This document shows positions 22,044 to 24,113 of a stretch of 24,113 bases of DNA, one piece after another. Numbering within the stretch: position 1 is the first letter of the stretch; each line of letters starts with the position of its first letter. Position numbers and translations under genes: made by a program. The notes under the pieces are model-generated. The model worked only from the letters and a program-made list of their open reading frames with translations, did no database searches and was not told where the DNA came from. The stretch is from CAYWXV01 sp964462535 (lineage in GTDB: Bacteria; Bacteroidota; Ignavibacteria; OLB7), in assembly GCA_964462535.1 (NCBI GenBank), contig CAYWXV010000040.1, forward strand, positions 1 to 24,113. Direction: 5' to 3'.

Positions 22044-23046
22044 ACCGAGGGTCATTCAGAAACGTGTGGTCGGTCAACGACTTGAGAAACGCGATCAGAT
22101 CGGCCCTCTCTTCATCGGTCAGATCGAAGCGGTGAATTGTCGATGACTGGTTTGGATGTCCCTTTCCGCCGCCAGCGTAGTGATCCACAACGTCTTCAAG
22201 GGTCGTCAGCGATCCATCATGCATATATGGCGCCGTGACTTCCACGTTTCGGAGCGTGGGGACCTTGAATTTCCCCAAGTCTGAAGCCCGCTCTGTTACT
22301 CGCGCGCGTCCACTGTCGGCATAGGTCATGTACAGGCCGTTGTTCTGAAACGTGTTGTTCGTCAGGTTGAAGCCAACGTGGCAGTGAAAGCACTCAGCCT
22401 TCTCCCCGAAGAAGATGTTCATGCCTCGTCGCTCGGAGGCATTCATCGCCGACGAATCCCCACGATTGAATCGATCATACCTGCTGTTGCCGCTCACCAT
22501 CGTTCGCACGAACGAGGCGATTGCCTTTGTTACCCACTCAGGCTTCGGGTCTGAACCGTATGCCTCGTTGAACATCTCGACGTACAACGCATCGGTCCTG
22601 ACGCGCTCCACGACGCCCTGAAGTGTCATGTCCATTTCGAGCGGATTGATAATCGGGGCGATCGCTTGCTGCTCGAGTGTCGGAACACCTCCGTCCCAGA
22701 AGAAGCTGGTGTTCCACGCCATGTTGATCAACGCCGGGGCGTTCCTGTTCCCCACCTTCCCGTCAACACCACTACTGAACTGTCGCGGGTCTGCAAATGC
22801 ATTCGACTGAAGGTGACACGTGCCGCATGCTACGTCACCGGTGCGTGAGAGCCGTGTGTCAAAGAACAGGCGCTTTCCAAGCCGCACACGTTCCGGCGTA
22901 AGCGTGTTGTCTGGTGGGACCGGCATTGGAGGAAACCCGCTCGGGACCTCGACGACGGCCGGGGAGGGCTCATTGGCCGGGTTGTCGCACCCCGCAACGA
23001 CCGAGAGGAGCAACGCAAAGAGTGAAAGCGATATGATGATTCGCAT
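22033..23046 (-). CDS. Di-heme cytochrome c peroxidase/MauG-superfamily lipoprotein, MbnH-like
   Basis: A 337-residue protein with a lipoprotein signal (lipobox V17-A-G-C20) and two c-type heme sites, Cys74-G-T-Cys77-His78 and Cys219-F-H-Cys222-His223. Other superfamily landmarks are LFFDTRLSRTG (60-70), RNAPALIN (101-108), FFWDGGVPTLEQQA (115-128), and KVPTLRNVEVTAPYMHDGSLTTLEDVVDHY (261-290). The protein is periplasmic, anchored to a membrane. It sits 18 bp downstream of an MbnP-family gene in one operon, which points to MbnH-type function (oxidising a Trp of MbnP to kynurenine) rather than plain H2O2 detoxification; this is inference from context. The start is ATG 23046, which opens the lipoprotein signal. 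Confidence 0.88.
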   Translation of the reverse strand: MRIIISLSLFALLLSVVAGCDNPANEPSPAVVEVPSGFPPMPVPPDNTLTPERVRLGKRLFFDTRLSRTGDVACGTCHLQSNAFADPRQFSSGVDGKVGNRNAPALINMAWNTSFFWDGGVPTLEQQAIAPIINPLEMDMTLQGVVERVRTDALYVEMFNEAYGSDPKPEWVTKAIASFVRTMVSGNSRYDRFNRGDSSAMNASERRGMNIFFGEKAECFHCHVGFNLTNNTFQNNGLYMTYADSGRARVTERASDLGKFKVPTLRNVEVTAPYMHDGSLTTLEDVVDHYAGGGKGHPNQSSTIHRFDLTDEERADLIAFLKSLTDHTFLNDPRFNQ

Positions 23047-23064
23047 CGGTGTTGTGGACACGTC

Positions 23065-23877
23065 TTATCGTGCAAGCGAGAACACGCCCGACTTTGCGAT
23101 GTTGTTCGCAACGGTGTCGGCAATGGCACCACTGTTTGCAATGCGGTCAGATAGTCCCCCACCGGGGTTGGGAGAGACGACTCCGCTTGGGGTGACAAAC
23201 ATTCTATTGACATCGAATCGGATCGACACTCCGGTGGTCGATGTCTCTGATATCGCCAGCGGCCCCGCAAGTTGAATGTACATGAGTCGCCGATCCTCGC
23301 CGACGTGATAGTAGAACGGGGCATCAGTGGTGTCGATTCTGCTTCTCCCCTCAAGCTTGAAGTGAATGTATCCCGCCTTCCAACCCCAGTACATGTCGGC
23401 GTCCACGTTCAGAGGGTATTCGTTCGCCGATGCGTCCGAGTGGTTCAGCGTGTCTCCGCTCGGCCCGATAAGGGGGACGCCGACGACGAAGCGCAACTCT
23501 CGATACATGCCCGGGCGGGCCTTGAACCGAATCGTGTGCGACTCCGGTCGGTCCAGATCATAGAGCGATAGGTTGAAGCGAAGGGGCGCGCCGACCGAGT
23601 CCAGGAGCTGTAGCGACGTCTCCAAACCAGCAGTATCAACAAGGACGGGCGAACCGATGTAGTAGCGGAGAAGGGTCACCTCGTAGTCCACACCGTTCGG
23701 AGACTGGTATCGCAATCCGGGTCGAATCGATTGCGCGCCGGACACGGCCTCAAGGGCAAGGCTCATCGTGACTGCCGTCGTGTCGGGAAGGTTTCCTCCA
23801 CCCGGTCCCGTGGTCGAGTCGTTCGCACAGGAGAGGAGAAGAAGTAGGCCCGGAAGGGCCGGTATTAGATTTCGCAT
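23065..23877 (-). CDS. MbnP-family copper-binding-like lipoprotein
   Basis: A 270-residue protein with a signal ending LLLLLSC (Cys17 lipidation candidate) and a Gly-rich linker (24-29). The mature part shows the MbnP family signature: FVVGVPLIGPSGD (130-142), then NVDADMYWGWKAGYIHFKLEG (157-177) with Trp164 and Trp166, and FYYHVGED (188-195). In the characterised MbnP, a Trp is converted to kynurenine by the partner di-heme enzyme MbnH and forms part of a Cu(I) site; the W-G-W here holds candidate residues. It directly precedes the di-heme enzyme gene (18-bp gap). No methanobactin precursor or export gene is visible. Role: periplasmic copper handling (inferred). Confidence 0.87.
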   Translation of the reverse strand: MRNLIPALPGLLLLLSCANDSTTGPGGGNLPDTTAVTMSLALEAVSGAQSIRPGLRYQSPNGVDYEVTLLRYYIGSPVLVDTAGLETSLQLLDSVGAPLRFNLSLYDLDRPESHTIRFKARPGMYRELRFVVGVPLIGPSGDTLNHSDASANEYPLNVDADMYWGWKAGYIHFKLEGRSRIDTTDAPFYYHVGEDRRLMYIQLAGPLAISETSTTGVSIRFDVNRMFVTPSGVVSPNPGGGLSDRIANSGAIADTVANNIAKSGVFSLAR

Positions 23878-24113
23878 GCTGCGTTGCGTTTACCTAATGT
23901 GTGCCGTTCTGTTCTGCTTATCATTGGCGCATCGTGCGTGGGCGAGTCCTTCACATCGTGAAGCGATGTATCCCACTCCCCGGCCACCGCCCCACTCTCA
24001 CACTCGTACCACTTGGAAGCCCAGGGGATCTCGCAATATCCTCCGCGGTGACATTCCTGAAGAGGGTCCGTCCTCGCGTGCGTCGTCGTCGAATCTCGAT
24101 CCTTGCGCCTTCA
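23876..24113 (+). CDS. Possible secreted protein, partial at the window edge
   Basis: An open frame of 79 codons with no stop before the window ends. From ATG 23876 it begins MLRCVYLMCAVLFCLSLAHR, a plausible signal peptide ending at A-W-A (residues 21-23), followed by a Pro/His/Arg/Ser-rich stretch. ATG 23897, 7 codons in, is an alternative start. The first ATG overlaps, on the opposite strand, the start codon of the MbnP-family gene inside the palindrome GCATGC, so the two would be tightly divergent. No family is recognisable; a chance open frame in GC-rich DNA is possible. Confidence 0.35.
   Translation, partial: MLRCVYLMCAVLFCLSLAHRAWASPSHREAMYPTPRPPPHSHTRTTWKPRGSRNILRGDIPEEGPSSRASSSNLDPCAF

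Overview
The window is a GC-rich chromosomal segment that looks like the Bacteroidota/Chlorobiota/Ignavibacteriota side of the FCB superphylum, perhaps a Kapabacteria-like lineage (inference). The evidence is a large secreted SBBP-repeat protein ending in a type IX secretion (T9SS) sorting domain, a type III glutamine synthetase (GSIII), a QueA with Bacteroidota-style active-site wording, an MbnP/MbnH-type pair, several lipoproteins, and an almost complete lack of Shine-Dalgarno sequences. I see no rRNA, tRNA, CRISPR array, integrase or transposase.

Region 1 (1-5000) is a patchwork of small plus-strand genes: a VOC protein, an isoprenylcysteine-methyltransferase-like membrane protein, a tight three-gene cluster (DUF6958-like protein, putative lipoprotein, tyrosine-phosphatase-like protein), a SAM methyltransferase and a lipoprotein. 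Copies of a dispersed imperfect palindrome of about 150 bp punctuate it. Four copies lie in this region and a fifth at 7715-7858. They share ends of the type GAGnCTGTTGAA..TACGCGCGATC. Three copies supply the TAG stop codon of the gene before them. The phosphatase-like protein has Gln-Ser where the catalytic His-Cys belongs, so it is a probable pseudophosphatase.

Region 2 (5013-15834, all minus strand) holds two recognisable modules. One is a NarX/PilJ-like histidine kinase with an overlapping NarL-type response regulator, closed by a clear hairpin terminator. Next comes a nitrogen operon glnA(GSIII)-glsA-amt: glutamine synthesis, glutamine hydrolysis and ammonium transport, with 8-nt spacing and then a 26-nt overlap. 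The glutaminase has the collinear architecture of animal GLS (EF-hand-like region, glutaminase core, ankyrin repeats). Downstream, separated by about 450 bp of repeat and hairpin sequence, is a three-module sugar-1-phosphate nucleotidyltransferase / hexapeptide / phosphomannomutase-like fusion.

Region 3 (16035-24113) contains the T9SS-secreted seven-repeat propeller protein (minus), queA (plus) convergent with rnhA (minus) over a shared hairpin, an OsmC-family protein (plus) that overlaps by 11 bp the convergent end of a di-heme peroxidase-like lipoprotein, and the MbnP-family lipoprotein directly upstream of that enzyme. MbnP plus MbnH-like di-heme enzyme is the family pair in which a protein tryptophan is oxidised to kynurenine to form a copper site. 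Here the pair occurs with no visible methanobactin genes. At the right edge an open frame with a signal-like start runs off the window.

Most interesting items: the palindromic repeat family and its stop-codon donation, the Cys-to-Ser phosphatase, the MbnP/MbnH-like pair, and the synthetase-glutaminase-transporter operon.
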